The translations under genes were made by a program, and so were the position numbers. From positions 1-64,000 of the forward strand of contig JBNJFP010000004.1 of assembly GCA_051746985.1 (NCBI GenBank): DNA of 64,000 nucleotides, read 5' to 3'. Of the stretch, positions 25,133 to 33,986 are shown one piece after another (positions within the stretch are counted from its first letter, which is position 1; each line of letters opens with the position of its first letter). Under the pieces are notes generated by a model, which had not been told where the DNA came from, made no database searches, and saw nothing but the letters and a program-made list of their open reading frames with translations. This DNA is from Fodinibius sp051746985 (GTDB lineage: Bacteria; Bacteroidota; Rhodothermia; Balneolales; Balneolaceae).

Positions 25133-26849
25133 GCTTCTTTCTGTACCTGCAATTATTTTAATTCTCGGGGCATTTCTGCTTCCGTTGATACCGGAGCGCC
25201 TCAGAAGTAGTGCCTTTGTACTATTTCCGCTGGTAGCGTTGGGTGTACTATGGAATCTTCCCGAAGGAAGCCTGCTACAACTGCCCTTTGCAAGCTATGA
25301 GTTGCACCTTCTTGCTGTTGATTCGCTGAGTCGCATCTTTGGGACAATCTTCGTGATGATCGCCATCATTGGTGGCGTATATGCGTTTCACCTGAAAGAC
25401 TTGGGACAACAAAGTTCTGCCCTTGCCTATGCCGGTGGTGCGCTGGGCGTTACCTTTGCCGGTGATTTCTTTACCCTCTTTATTTTTTGGGAAATTATGG
25501 CCGCGGCCTCTACCTGGTTGATCTGGGCCCGACAAACTGAGGCTTCCGATAAGGCCGGAATGCGCTACGTACTCGTTCACATTTTTGGGGGCGGATTGCT
25601 GTTTAGCGGTATTTTACTACACTTGAATAGTGGAGGATCCTTCTTGATAGAAAACCTGGAACAAACCTATTCCCTGGCTAATATCTTTATGCTTCTTGGA
25701 GTAGGATTAAACTCAGCCATTCCTCCACTACATGCCTGGCTTGCTGACGCCTATCCCCGTGCCACCATCACCGGTGCGGTATTTATGAGTGCTTTCACGA
25801 CGAAATCAGCCGTCTATATTTTAATTCGCCTATTCCCTGGCTGGGATATCCTGGTGTACTGGGGCGTAGCAATGGCTCTTTATGGCGTTGTCTATGCCGT
25901 ACTGGTGAATGATATCCGCGAAATTCTGGCGTATCATATCGTCAGTCAGGTTGGTTACATGGTTGCCGGGGTTGGAATCGGCACCGAGATGGCGATCAAC
26001 GGAACTACGGCTCACGCCTTTAGCCACATTTTATATAAATCACTGTTGTTTATGGGAGCTGGAGCCGTGATTTATGCCACCGGAAAAAGCAAGCTGACAG
26101 AGCTTGGTGGCTTTGCTAAAAAGATGCCGGTGGTTGTAGGACTATATATGATTGGGGCATTCTCCATTTCGGGATTTCCTTTGTTTAACGGATTTATCAG
26201 CAAATCAATGGTAGTAAGTTCTGCGGGTGCCGCACACTTTCCCACGGTCATGCTGCTGCTTATTTTAGCTTCCGTCGGTACATTCTTGCACACCGGGCTC
26301 AAACTTCCCTATTTCACTTGGTTTGGGGAAAAGAAGAGCGAATTTAGCGTCTCAGACGTCCCCTTAAATATGAAGATAGCAATGGGTATGGGCGCCTTTT
26401 TATGTACACTGTTTGGCGTTTATCCCAACCTGCTGTACAGCTACTTGCCCTACGCCGTAGATTACGAACCATATACGATCTATCACCTTGTTGAAATGAT
26501 GCAGATTCTGGTATTTACTTTTGTAGGTTTCTGGCTTCTTCGCAAAAAGTTGGAAGGAACTCCACATATTGCCATCGATACTGACTGGTTTTACCGCAAA
26601 CCGGCAGATGCGGTTCGATATGCTTTCGTGCAACTTCCCGACCGGTTCTTTGGCCTGGCTGAAGAAAGTGGAATTAAGTTGGCAGAAAACTTATCACAAA
26701 TAGCTAAAAATCCGCTGCAGCTTTTGCCCTTTAGCTCAAAGGCCAATGGCAAACCCGTAACATCTGATGATTTCTCCACATCCATAGGTGCAGCGCTGGC
26801 ATTTATTCTCTTTGGATTTATTGTCGCGAGCCTGGTAGTCTTATTGTAA
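25122..26849 (+). CDS. Third MrpD-like proton-conducting subunit, extended
   Basis: A 575-residue NuoL/M/N-family protein, about 80 residues longer than its two neighbours because of a C-terminal amphipathic region (from about 480, VDYEPY to LPFSS) and a final helix, LAFILFGFIVASLVVLL. Helix 5 Glu is present (Glu124 in LFIFWEIMAAAS), but the helix 7 Lys found in the other two (GVKA) is Asn197 in GVGLNSAIPPLHAWLAD. A Lys in SAFTTKSAVYILIR (helix 8) remains. It overlaps the small membrane protein gene and ends the operon. The altered residue suggests it is not a simple copy of the other channels. Confidence 0.91.
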   Translation: MIVELLSVPAIILILGAFLLPLIPERLRSSAFVLFPLVALGVLWNLPEGSLLQLPFASYELHLLAVDSLSRIFGTIFVMIAIIGGVYAFHLKDLGQQSSALAYAGGALGVTFAGDFFTLFIFWEIMAAASTWLIWARQTEASDKAGMRYVLVHIFGGGLLFSGILLHLNSGGSFLIENLEQTYSLANIFMLLGVGLNSAIPPLHAWLADAYPRATITGAVFMSAFTTKSAVYILIRLFPGWDILVYWGVAMALYGVVYAVLVNDIREILAYHIVSQVGYMVAGVGIGTEMAINGTTAHAFSHILYKSLLFMGAGAVIYATGKSKLTELGGFAKKMPVVVGLYMIGAFSISGFPLFNGFISKSMVVSSAGAAHFPTVMLLLILASVGTFLHTGLKLPYFTWFGEKKSEFSVSDVPLNMKIAMGMGAFLCTLFGVYPNLLYSYLPYAVDYEPYTIYHLVEMMQILVFTFVGFWLLRKKLEGTPHIAIDTDWFYRKPADAVRYAFVQLPDRFFGLAEESGIKLAENLSQIAKNPLQLLPFSSKANGKPVTSDDFSTSIGAALAFILFGFIVASLVVLL

Positions 26850-26999
26850 ACCGAGCAACATATTCCTGATATATAAAGCATGCCATTGAACTACCTTCCG
26901 GGAAGGTATCCTGATAAATAGTCAATAAATATTTGTCAGCGCTACATGCACGTGAATGAAAGGCAGCACGGTAGCAGAAAAATGTTAGTTAAACAAATG
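26850..26999. other. Convergent spacer between Mrp operon and APC permease
   Basis: The 150-nt spacer holds a near-perfect hairpin (TACCTTCC at 26892-26899, then one G, then GGAAGGTA at 26901-26908). It has no T-run on either side, so termination in both directions is possible but not shown. Nothing else is recognised. Confidence 0.35.
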
Positions 27000-29138
27000 C
27001 TACCCTACAGACTTCTCCCACTCTTTTACTGCCTCAATATCTTCTACTTCCCCAATGACCGATAACTCATCGTCTTCTTCTATGACAGTATCTCCGTGAG
27101 GGATATTAATTTCTCCGTTCCTTTTAAGGATGGCAATAAGACTTTCGCCCGGCAGATCTATCTCTTTAATTCGTTTACCAATTAGTTTACGGGTAATATC
27201 GTTCTTATTGACAGAGATATTAATAAAGCGTTCATCCCGAAGTAAAATTTCACGCAATTCTGATTCGTTTTTTGCTTCTCTCCACCGTTCAATAAATCGT
27301 TTGGTGTCTATCATTTCGGCCAGGTGTGCAAGAAGACGCAAATGTTGTGTTGAGCGTTCTGTGGAACTAATTAAAAAGATAATCGCCGATAAATTCTCGA
27401 AATCTCCTGTCTGCTCTTCATCAAGAATCTCAAAACCTTCGGTTGATACGGTGATACTTTTGGGAATCCGGACCAACACCATTTGTGGATCACACTCTTT
27501 ATCAATTCGAATATGATTGATAACTGTGTTATTACCGAGCGGTATGGTACCCAAATCCTGTTCTTCACAAAACCTGCTTATCAGCTGCTCTTTATCGATA
27601 TCAAGGCGCTGAGAAAATATATCTGAAGCCTGGTCAATAATGGTTTTGTAGCTCAACTTCTCATTTTCCTCATCAATAACGGCTGCCTGTGCTACAACTT
27701 GTTCATAGGGATCTTCTTCTTTAAGTCCTTTCTCCCGAAGAATTCCTCGCATTTCGGTTTCAAGTCCCGAGTCTTGTTTTTTACCCAGCCGTGCATGCAC
27801 GTGAAAAATAGCTCCACTTCTTTCTACCTTTCCATGAGCATAATAGTAATACCAACCTACAGCAAACACCGAAACAGCTACCGTAAACAAAATCGAAAGC
27901 AAGCCCATCTCAAAAATGAGTATAAATGAAAGCACCATACCTGCAATTTGCAGCCAGGGATACCACGGAGAATTAAATCCGGGATCATACTCTTTTATCT
28001 GGCTCTCACGCATCACAATTACACAGAGGTTGAGCAATGCAAACAGCAACAGCTGAAACGCACTGGCCAGCTTGGCTACCGACTCAACGTTAAACGCCAG
28101 CAAGAAAAAAAGCATTAGTGCAACAGTAGCTAAAATGGATTTCAATGGAGTATCAAAGCGACTTATATCTGCAAAATCTTTTCGGACCAAATGATCGCGC
28201 GCCATGGCCATTGGGTATCGCGAAGCGGACATTATTCCGGCATTACCTGTAGATGCAAATGCAGCAATAGCAGCTATGACAATCAAAAGGAGTCCTGTAT
28301 CACCAGGAAGCCAATCCATGAACACTTCGCCCGCAGTCGCGACCGGCGTTAGGTCTTGGCGGAAGGCTTCGGGATCCAATACAGCTACCATCAAATAAAC
28401 ACCAACGGCATAGACAATAATTGCCGAGAGTACCGAAAGGAACATACCCAACGGGATATTGCGATCGGGATTTTTAACCTCTTCAGCAATACTTGCCACT
28501 TTTGTTAACCCCGCATACGAAACAAACACCATTCCCACGGTGGCAAAAAATCCACGGGGACCATTCGTAAAAAATGGGGTAAATTGTTCTTCAGTGATGC
28601 CAAGAATATCCATCGAAAGCAAATGAGCTGCCCCCTGAACGATATATCCAAACATAATAGTGATCAGTGTTGCCACCAGCACTTTCTGAAGGGTCGTCGT
28701 TTCTTTAGCTCCAACAATATTTAACGCTCCAAAAGCAATGGTAAGGGCTACCGCTACAATAGTAATGTTGACTTCGTAGAAAATAGCGATGTACGCTCCC
28801 ATCCCAATGAGTGCAAAAGCACTTTTAAGAACCAGTGCCAACCACGATCCGAAACCTCCGATACTCCCCATTAAAGGGCCAAGGCTTCGATCAATAATAT
28901 AGTAGGTGCCGCCTGCACGGGGCAGTGCTGTAGAGAGCTCGGCCACACTAAACATGGTTGGTAAAATCAATAATCCCGAAACAAGGTATGCTAAGAATAC
29001 AGATGGGCCTGTTTCGGCGGCGGCTATACCCGGGAGCAGAAAAAATCCGGAACTGAACATCGCTCCCGTTGCAATGGCATAGACATCAAAAAGATTTAAC
29101 TCTTTTTTTAATTTTTTTGATTCATCTAATTTTGGCAA
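27000..29138 (-). CDS. APC permease fused to EIIA-like and RCK_C domains (copy A)
   Basis: A 712-residue protein in three parts. Residues 1-430 are an amino acid-polyamine-organocation permease with about 12 helices, opening with LNLFDVYAIATGAMFSSGFFLLPG. Residues about 480-630 resemble a PTS EIIA type-2 domain: in LGTIPLGNNTVINHIRID His542 falls where EIIA carries its phosphorylated His, followed by AHLAEMIDTKRFIERW. Residues about 630-712 form an RCK_C/TrkA_C regulatory domain (GKRIKEIDLPGESLIAIL, DTVIEEDDELSVIG), which binds small ligands in K+ channels. Solute uptake may thus be gated by phosphorylation and by a nucleotide or ion. It is a tandem paralogue of the upstream gene. Confidence 0.9.
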   Translation of the reverse strand: MPKLDESKKLKKELNLFDVYAIATGAMFSSGFFLLPGIAAAETGPSVFLAYLVSGLLILPTMFSVAELSTALPRAGGTYYIIDRSLGPLMGSIGGFGSWLALVLKSAFALIGMGAYIAIFYEVNITIVAVALTIAFGALNIVGAKETTTLQKVLVATLITIMFGYIVQGAAHLLSMDILGITEEQFTPFFTNGPRGFFATVGMVFVSYAGLTKVASIAEEVKNPDRNIPLGMFLSVLSAIIVYAVGVYLMVAVLDPEAFRQDLTPVATAGEVFMDWLPGDTGLLLIVIAAIAAFASTGNAGIMSASRYPMAMARDHLVRKDFADISRFDTPLKSILATVALMLFFLLAFNVESVAKLASAFQLLLFALLNLCVIVMRESQIKEYDPGFNSPWYPWLQIAGMVLSFILIFEMGLLSILFTVAVSVFAVGWYYYYAHGKVERSGAIFHVHARLGKKQDSGLETEMRGILREKGLKEEDPYEQVVAQAAVIDEENEKLSYKTIIDQASDIFSQRLDIDKEQLISRFCEEQDLGTIPLGNNTVINHIRIDKECDPQMVLVRIPKSITVSTEGFEILDEEQTGDFENLSAIIFLISSTERSTQHLRLLAHLAEMIDTKRFIERWREAKNESELREILLRDERFINISVNKNDITRKLIGKRIKEIDLPGESLIAILKRNGEINIPHGDTVIEEDDELSVIGEVEDIEAVKEWEKSVG

Positions 29139-29197
29139 AATGCTAAGGTCTTTAAATAGTTATTTTTGAAATGATTACAATCACTTATCAGCTAAAG

Positions 29198-31315
29198 CTA
29201 CTTTATCATTTCTTTAATCGTTTCGATATCCTGTTTTTCTCCGATAATTGACAGCTTATCACCTTCCTTAATAATAGTATTACCATGAGGGATGGTAATT
29301 TTTCCATCTCTTTTGACGATAGCAATCAGACTTTCGCCGGGCAGATCTATCTCTTTAATTTTTTGGCCACTCATCATCCTGGTTTTATTCTCCATGCTTA
29401 CGGTGATATTGATAAAGCGTTCATCACGCAGCAATACTTCCCGAAGTTCTCCCTCGTGCCTTGCGGTATTCCACCGTTTTATGAATGATGGATTATCGAC
29501 CATCTCCGCTAAATGCGCTAAAGTACGCAGATGTGCTCCCGAATTATTTTCAGAGCTAACAATAAATAAAATTGCGCATATTTTTTCGGAATCAGCTTGT
29601 CCATTGTTATTTAGCGGATGATACCCCTCGGTACTAAGCTTGATACTTTCGGGGATGCGAACCAGAGCCATTTCGGTCGGGCGATCCCGGTCAATTCTAA
29701 TATGATTGATTACTACTCCTCTGCCCAAAGGTACGGTACCGGTATCCTGCGCCTTAATGAAAAGGTCGCTCAAGGCATCAGCTTCGATATGGAAGCGAGG
29801 TGCCATTTGCTGCGCTACCTGTTTAATGATGGTATTGTAGCTCAAATCACCTCGTTTCTCATCAATAACTACCGACCGCGCTACAATTTGTTCATAGGGA
29901 TCTTCTTCGCGCAATCCTTTTTCGCGTAAAATATCACGCATCTCAGTTTCAAGTCCGCGGTAGCGACGTTCTCCCAGTCGGGCATGCACATGATAAATCG
30001 CTCCCTGACGCTGAACTCTGGCATAAGCGTAATAGAAATACCAGCCCACGCATGCCACCGTCATCAAACCAGTAAAGGCGATAGCCAGAATTCCCATCTC
30101 AATAATTAGAAGCGTCGAAATTAACATTCCCGCAATCTGCAGCCAGGGATAAAGCGGGGCATGAAATCCCGGATCATATTCTTCGATCTTACTCTCGCGC
30201 ATAACAATAACGGCCAGATTCAACAATCCAAAGATCATCAACATGAATGCACTGGCCAGCTTGGCAATGTCTTCAACATTCATCACCAAGATAAATGTGA
30301 TCATAATGCCGGCCGTAATGAGAATAGACAACGACGGGGTTTTAAAACGCCCTACCTGCGACATCTTTTTCCAGATCAAATTGTCACGAGCCATAGCCAA
30401 TGGATAGCGCGCCGCCGACATAATTCCCGCATTACCGGTAGAGGCAAAAGCGGCAATGGCTGCAATGACGATTAAAATAAGTCCCACAGGATCAGGGAAC
30501 AGGTCAAAAAATTCCACGGCAGCTGTTGCTACCGGTGTTAAATCATTGCGCAGGGTATCGGGATCAAGCACACCTACCATCACAAAAACACCGAGCACAT
30601 ATATCACCGTAGCGGTGAGGAGCGACAAAATCATCCCCAATGGGATATTACGATCTGGATTTTTCACTTCTTCGGCTACGCTGGCAATTTGGGTTAACCC
30701 TGCATACGAAACAAATACCAATCCCACTGTTGCCAACAATCCCTCATAACCAAAGGGCAAAAAGGGCGTTAACTGTGTTTCTGCCACCTGCTGCATCCCA
30801 ATTCCAAAAAGCTCAAATAACCCTTCGACTACAAATAATATGAGGATACCAATGAGGATGACCACAAATGCATTTTGCAGCTTGGTAGTTTTCTTAACGC
30901 CGATAATGTTCATGACCATGAACAGCAGCGTCAGCGTAACAGCAATGGGCTTTATTTGCACATCAAAAAACAACCCCAGATATGCCCCCATACCTACCAG
31001 TGCAAATGCACTTTTAAAAATAAGAGCCATCCATGTGCCAAGGCCGCCAACCGTTCCTACCATAGGTCCCAAACTGCGATCGAGGAAATAATATGGGCCA
31101 CCTGCTCGGGGTAATGCTGTTGATAGTTCAGCTACACTTAACATGGCAGGTAGCACTAAAATACCGCCAATCAAATAGGCAATAATAACGGATGGACCAC
31201 TATAGGCACTTGCAATACCCGGCAGCAAAAAAAATCCAGAACTGAACATTGCGCCCGTACTGATGGCATACACATCAAATAATCCCAGTTGCTTTTTTAG
31301 TTTTTCGTGCTTCAT
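29198..31315 (-). CDS. APC permease fused to EIIA-like and RCK_C domains (copy B)
   Basis: A 705-residue paralogue of the gene 60 nt downstream, co-linear over its whole length: APC permease (1-430), the linker YHVHARLGERRYRGLETEMRD, an EIIA type-2-like domain with His538 in GRGVVINHIRIDRD, and an RCK_C domain (KIKEIDLPGESLIAIVKRDG, NTIIKEGDKLSIIGE). The pair arose by tandem duplication followed by divergence, judging from many substitutions within shared blocks. Cargo is unknown; family members carry amino acids or, in some cases, cations or organic osmolytes. It heads the two-gene unit. A 26-nt inverted repeat lies about 45 nt upstream of its start. Confidence 0.9.
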   Translation of the reverse strand: MKHEKLKKQLGLFDVYAISTGAMFSSGFFLLPGIASAYSGPSVIIAYLIGGILVLPAMLSVAELSTALPRAGGPYYFLDRSLGPMVGTVGGLGTWMALIFKSAFALVGMGAYLGLFFDVQIKPIAVTLTLLFMVMNIIGVKKTTKLQNAFVVILIGILILFVVEGLFELFGIGMQQVAETQLTPFLPFGYEGLLATVGLVFVSYAGLTQIASVAEEVKNPDRNIPLGMILSLLTATVIYVLGVFVMVGVLDPDTLRNDLTPVATAAVEFFDLFPDPVGLILIVIAAIAAFASTGNAGIMSAARYPLAMARDNLIWKKMSQVGRFKTPSLSILITAGIMITFILVMNVEDIAKLASAFMLMIFGLLNLAVIVMRESKIEEYDPGFHAPLYPWLQIAGMLISTLLIIEMGILAIAFTGLMTVACVGWYFYYAYARVQRQGAIYHVHARLGERRYRGLETEMRDILREKGLREEDPYEQIVARSVVIDEKRGDLSYNTIIKQVAQQMAPRFHIEADALSDLFIKAQDTGTVPLGRGVVINHIRIDRDRPTEMALVRIPESIKLSTEGYHPLNNNGQADSEKICAILFIVSSENNSGAHLRTLAHLAEMVDNPSFIKRWNTARHEGELREVLLRDERFINITVSMENKTRMMSGQKIKEIDLPGESLIAIVKRDGKITIPHGNTIIKEGDKLSIIGEKQDIETIKEMIK

Positions 31316-31645
31316 GTAGTTTTTACGTTTTCTATTTACACTGATTTACTTGGAGATCTCGTTGCAATGGATATGCAGATTGCAACCTTAGGCGGAGATT
31401 AAAATAATCTATGGACCCATCCTTGAATAACCAATCCATGACAATGTGATAAAATATAACAACAATTGATGTTGAATATATTTATTTGCCTCATGGAGTG
31501 TTGAATAACATTTATAGGATTAAGAATGCTATAATACAAGTTTTAGCAATGAACCAAAAACAAGGTCCGAAAAAATAGATAGTTATTTTCTAAGCTATTT
31601 ATAATAAATCCCAATCATTAATAGAACACCTCAACTTTTCTAACT
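31316..31645. other. 330-nt AT-rich spacer upstream of the APC permease pair
   Basis: No gene is seen. It lies between the permease start (minus strand) and the 3' end of the CPA2 antiporter gene, so it should hold the permease promoter, but I cannot place -35/-10 type boxes with confidence. The only marked structure is the inverted repeat at 31361-31386. Confidence 0.5.
31361..31386. promoter_or_regulatory. Inverted repeat upstream of APC permease, possible operator
   Basis: GTTGCAAT at 31361-31368 is the exact reverse complement of ATTGCAAC at 31379-31386, with a 10-nt centre. It sits about 45-70 nt upstream of the permease start. Two half-sites separated by one helical turn are typical of dimeric regulators, but a single instance proves nothing. 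Confidence 0.3.
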
Positions 31646-33808
31646 TTAGGTGTTTAATACCAATACGGGACAAGGGCTTTGCTCGATGATCGTTTCCACG
31701 CGATGCCCAAGATAAAGTCGGTGCGAACCGGGGCGGACATTGGTACCCAGGATGATGAGATCAACCTGGTTATCCACTGTAAAATTGTATATCGCCTGTT
31801 CGGGACTTTCGCCGCGCTCAACAACCGTTTGCGTCTTAACCTCCATTGCATCCCCAAGATCCTTTAGATCCGACATAATATTTTTTGCAATTTCCATCTC
31901 ACTTTCCTGCTTAAATTGGCGGACATGGTAAGGGGTAGTCTGCTGTTTTTCCACGATAACGTTTAGAATAGTAACCTCTTTTTGCAGGTCAGACTTGGCA
32001 ATATAAAATCCAAGATCCACTGCATTTTTAGCTGCTTCAGATCCATTGGTAGGTACCAAAATTCTCTGGGGATTCCATTCATGACCTGCCTTGCATCCCT
32101 GTACAATCAGGGTTGGACAAGGTGCCACTCGCGTAAGGTAATCAACAAGCGGACTAAACAGGTGTGATGCGTTAGCCCGTTGTTCGGTAGCTCCAAGCAC
32201 CAGCAACTCATAATCTTTAGCTGCCTCATCTAAGATAGCGTCCCCAATTTTCCTGTTCTCGGCCACTCTCGTTACAATTTCATCCTGATTAAAATGCGTT
32301 GCCAGCTCTTCGAGGTAGGACTCATATTTATCCTTTTCTTCTCCATTTTTAGCAACAGTAAATAATGTAAGCGAAAGCTCCGATTCCTTACCCATAAGTT
32401 CCAGAATCTTAGCCTCGACCGATTGTATGGCATTTTCATCCAAGCCCTGTGAACGGTAGCGTACGGGTAGTAAAATACGATGTATCCCGGCAATCAAACT
32501 CTCCGCTTCCATTTCTTCTTTCTTCAGTCTGGCTTCTTCCTCACTGCCCATTTCTACTTTACTTAGTACCCAGCGCAGCGCCGATGGTGCCATTAAGGAA
32601 GTAGCCATCGCCATCACCACAATAATGGAAAACATATCTTGTGCGAGAATTCCCAAATTCAATCCAATAGTGGCAATAATAATTTCCATGGCTCCTCGGG
32701 CATTAAGTCCAGCCCCAAAACTGAGCGCTGACCAGTGATCTTTGCCCCCTATGACCCGAGCCCCAAAGTAGGTTCCCACTACCTTACCCAGTGTTGCTAT
32801 TGCAATGACAACCCCTGTAATAATGAGGAGTGTTGGCTCAAATAGGTTTAGCATATTTACTTTGAGACCCGCCACTGCAAAGAAGATTGGGGCAAATACC
32901 GCCAATGCTAAACTTTCCAGTTTATGAACAACACTTTCGGGCAGCCGCGGCATGGTACCAAATAAAATCCCCATGACGAATGCCCCAAGTACGGCTTCAA
33001 GATGTAACGCTTGCGTTATTGCTCCCCAAAGAAACGTCATTACAACCACCAGTGTTAACAGGCGATCAGTGCTTTCAACCTGGTCTTGCACGTAAGTAAG
33101 CAGTTTGCGAACAATCCAGCGTCCTATTGTAAAACTAAGTACCATAAAGGCCAGCACGCTCCCTACAATTTCGAGGACCGAACCTATCGTCACCGCCTCA
33201 CCACTGGCCAAACCGGCAACAATAGATAGCAAAATCCATCCGGTGGTATCGTCACTCATTCCCGCAGCGATAATCGTCTGACCAATGTCGCGGCGCATCA
33301 AATCAAGGTCCATGAGCACCTTGGCGATAACCGGAATGGCTGAAATTGACATTGAAACGGCAACAAAAAGCTCAAAAATTAGTCTATTTTCCGGATCGGC
33401 AACCAGAAAATCAGGCAGATACTGTCCCAATAAAAAACCGGTAGCAAAAGTGACGGTAATCCCACCGAATGACACGCCGATGGCTGTTTTGGCATGTCGT
33501 TTAATGAGTTTAATATCAGTTTCGAGTCCCGTTATCAGCAAAAGGAACATCGCTCCCAATAAACTAACTGTTTCCAAAAGGTAGCCCTGCACCTCGTTTT
33601 GGGGAATCATCAAGTTCCCAAATTCCGGAAAAATGGTGCTCAATAGTGATGGCCCTAAAACAATTCCGGCTAAAATTTCACCCACAACCGATGGTTGTCC
33701 CAGTCGCTGCGCTACTTCTCCCAGCGCACGAGCAGCAAGCAACAGTATTCCCACTTGAAGAACCAACATTAATACGTCGTGATGCGGAGCAGCAGTAAAA
33801 ATATCCAA
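31646..33808 (-). CDS. CPA2 cation:proton antiporter with two Usp domains
   Basis: A 720-residue protein. Residues about 10-415 form a Na+/H+-exchanger-type domain of the CPA2/KefB class with some 12-13 helices, including ARALGEVAQRLGQPSVVGEILAGIVLGP near the N-terminus and AAGMSDDTTGWILLSI in the transport core, where paired Asp residues bind the cation. Two universal stress protein-like domains follow (about 440-585 and 590-720); the second ends with LIILGTNVRPGSHRLYLGHRVETIIEQSPCPVLVL, close to the Usp ATP-binding G-2x-G-9x-G pattern. It probably exchanges Na+ or K+ for H+ at the inner membrane with ATP-dependent or stress regulation. It is divergent from the second antiporter. Confidence 0.91.
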   Translation of the reverse strand: MDIFTAAPHHDVLMLVLQVGILLLAARALGEVAQRLGQPSVVGEILAGIVLGPSLLSTIFPEFGNLMIPQNEVQGYLLETVSLLGAMFLLLITGLETDIKLIKRHAKTAIGVSFGGITVTFATGFLLGQYLPDFLVADPENRLIFELFVAVSMSISAIPVIAKVLMDLDLMRRDIGQTIIAAGMSDDTTGWILLSIVAGLASGEAVTIGSVLEIVGSVLAFMVLSFTIGRWIVRKLLTYVQDQVESTDRLLTLVVVMTFLWGAITQALHLEAVLGAFVMGILFGTMPRLPESVVHKLESLALAVFAPIFFAVAGLKVNMLNLFEPTLLIITGVVIAIATLGKVVGTYFGARVIGGKDHWSALSFGAGLNARGAMEIIIATIGLNLGILAQDMFSIIVVMAMATSLMAPSALRWVLSKVEMGSEEEARLKKEEMEAESLIAGIHRILLPVRYRSQGLDENAIQSVEAKILELMGKESELSLTLFTVAKNGEEKDKYESYLEELATHFNQDEIVTRVAENRKIGDAILDEAAKDYELLVLGATEQRANASHLFSPLVDYLTRVAPCPTLIVQGCKAGHEWNPQRILVPTNGSEAAKNAVDLGFYIAKSDLQKEVTILNVIVEKQQTTPYHVRQFKQESEMEIAKNIMSDLKDLGDAMEVKTQTVVERGESPEQAIYNFTVDNQVDLIILGTNVRPGSHRLYLGHRVETIIEQSPCPVLVLNT

Positions 33809-33986
33809 AATAAGGTACTTGCTTATAGGTTGTTATTGATTTTTCAAATGGGAAGATATCAAATAGAATTCGAGGATCTAAAATTTTTAATCACTTTTCT
33901 AAATGCATTGTAAGGCATTTTCTGTTAATTTAGGAGCCTTTTGCATTCAATATAAATGCAATCTCGATTTTACTCCTACATCCTCT

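Noticed and set aside
19978..26849. Membrane-bound hydrogenase or complex I operon
   Set aside because: Only the ion-pumping membrane subunits are present; no NiFe large or small subunit, no NuoB/C/D/H/I and no iron-sulfur motifs are seen in the 64 kb.
33903..33986. N-terminal extension of the second CPA2 antiporter
   Set aside because: The 28 extra residues are polar and Cys-containing, unlike the family start, so the ATG at 33987 is preferred; experimental start mapping could overturn this.
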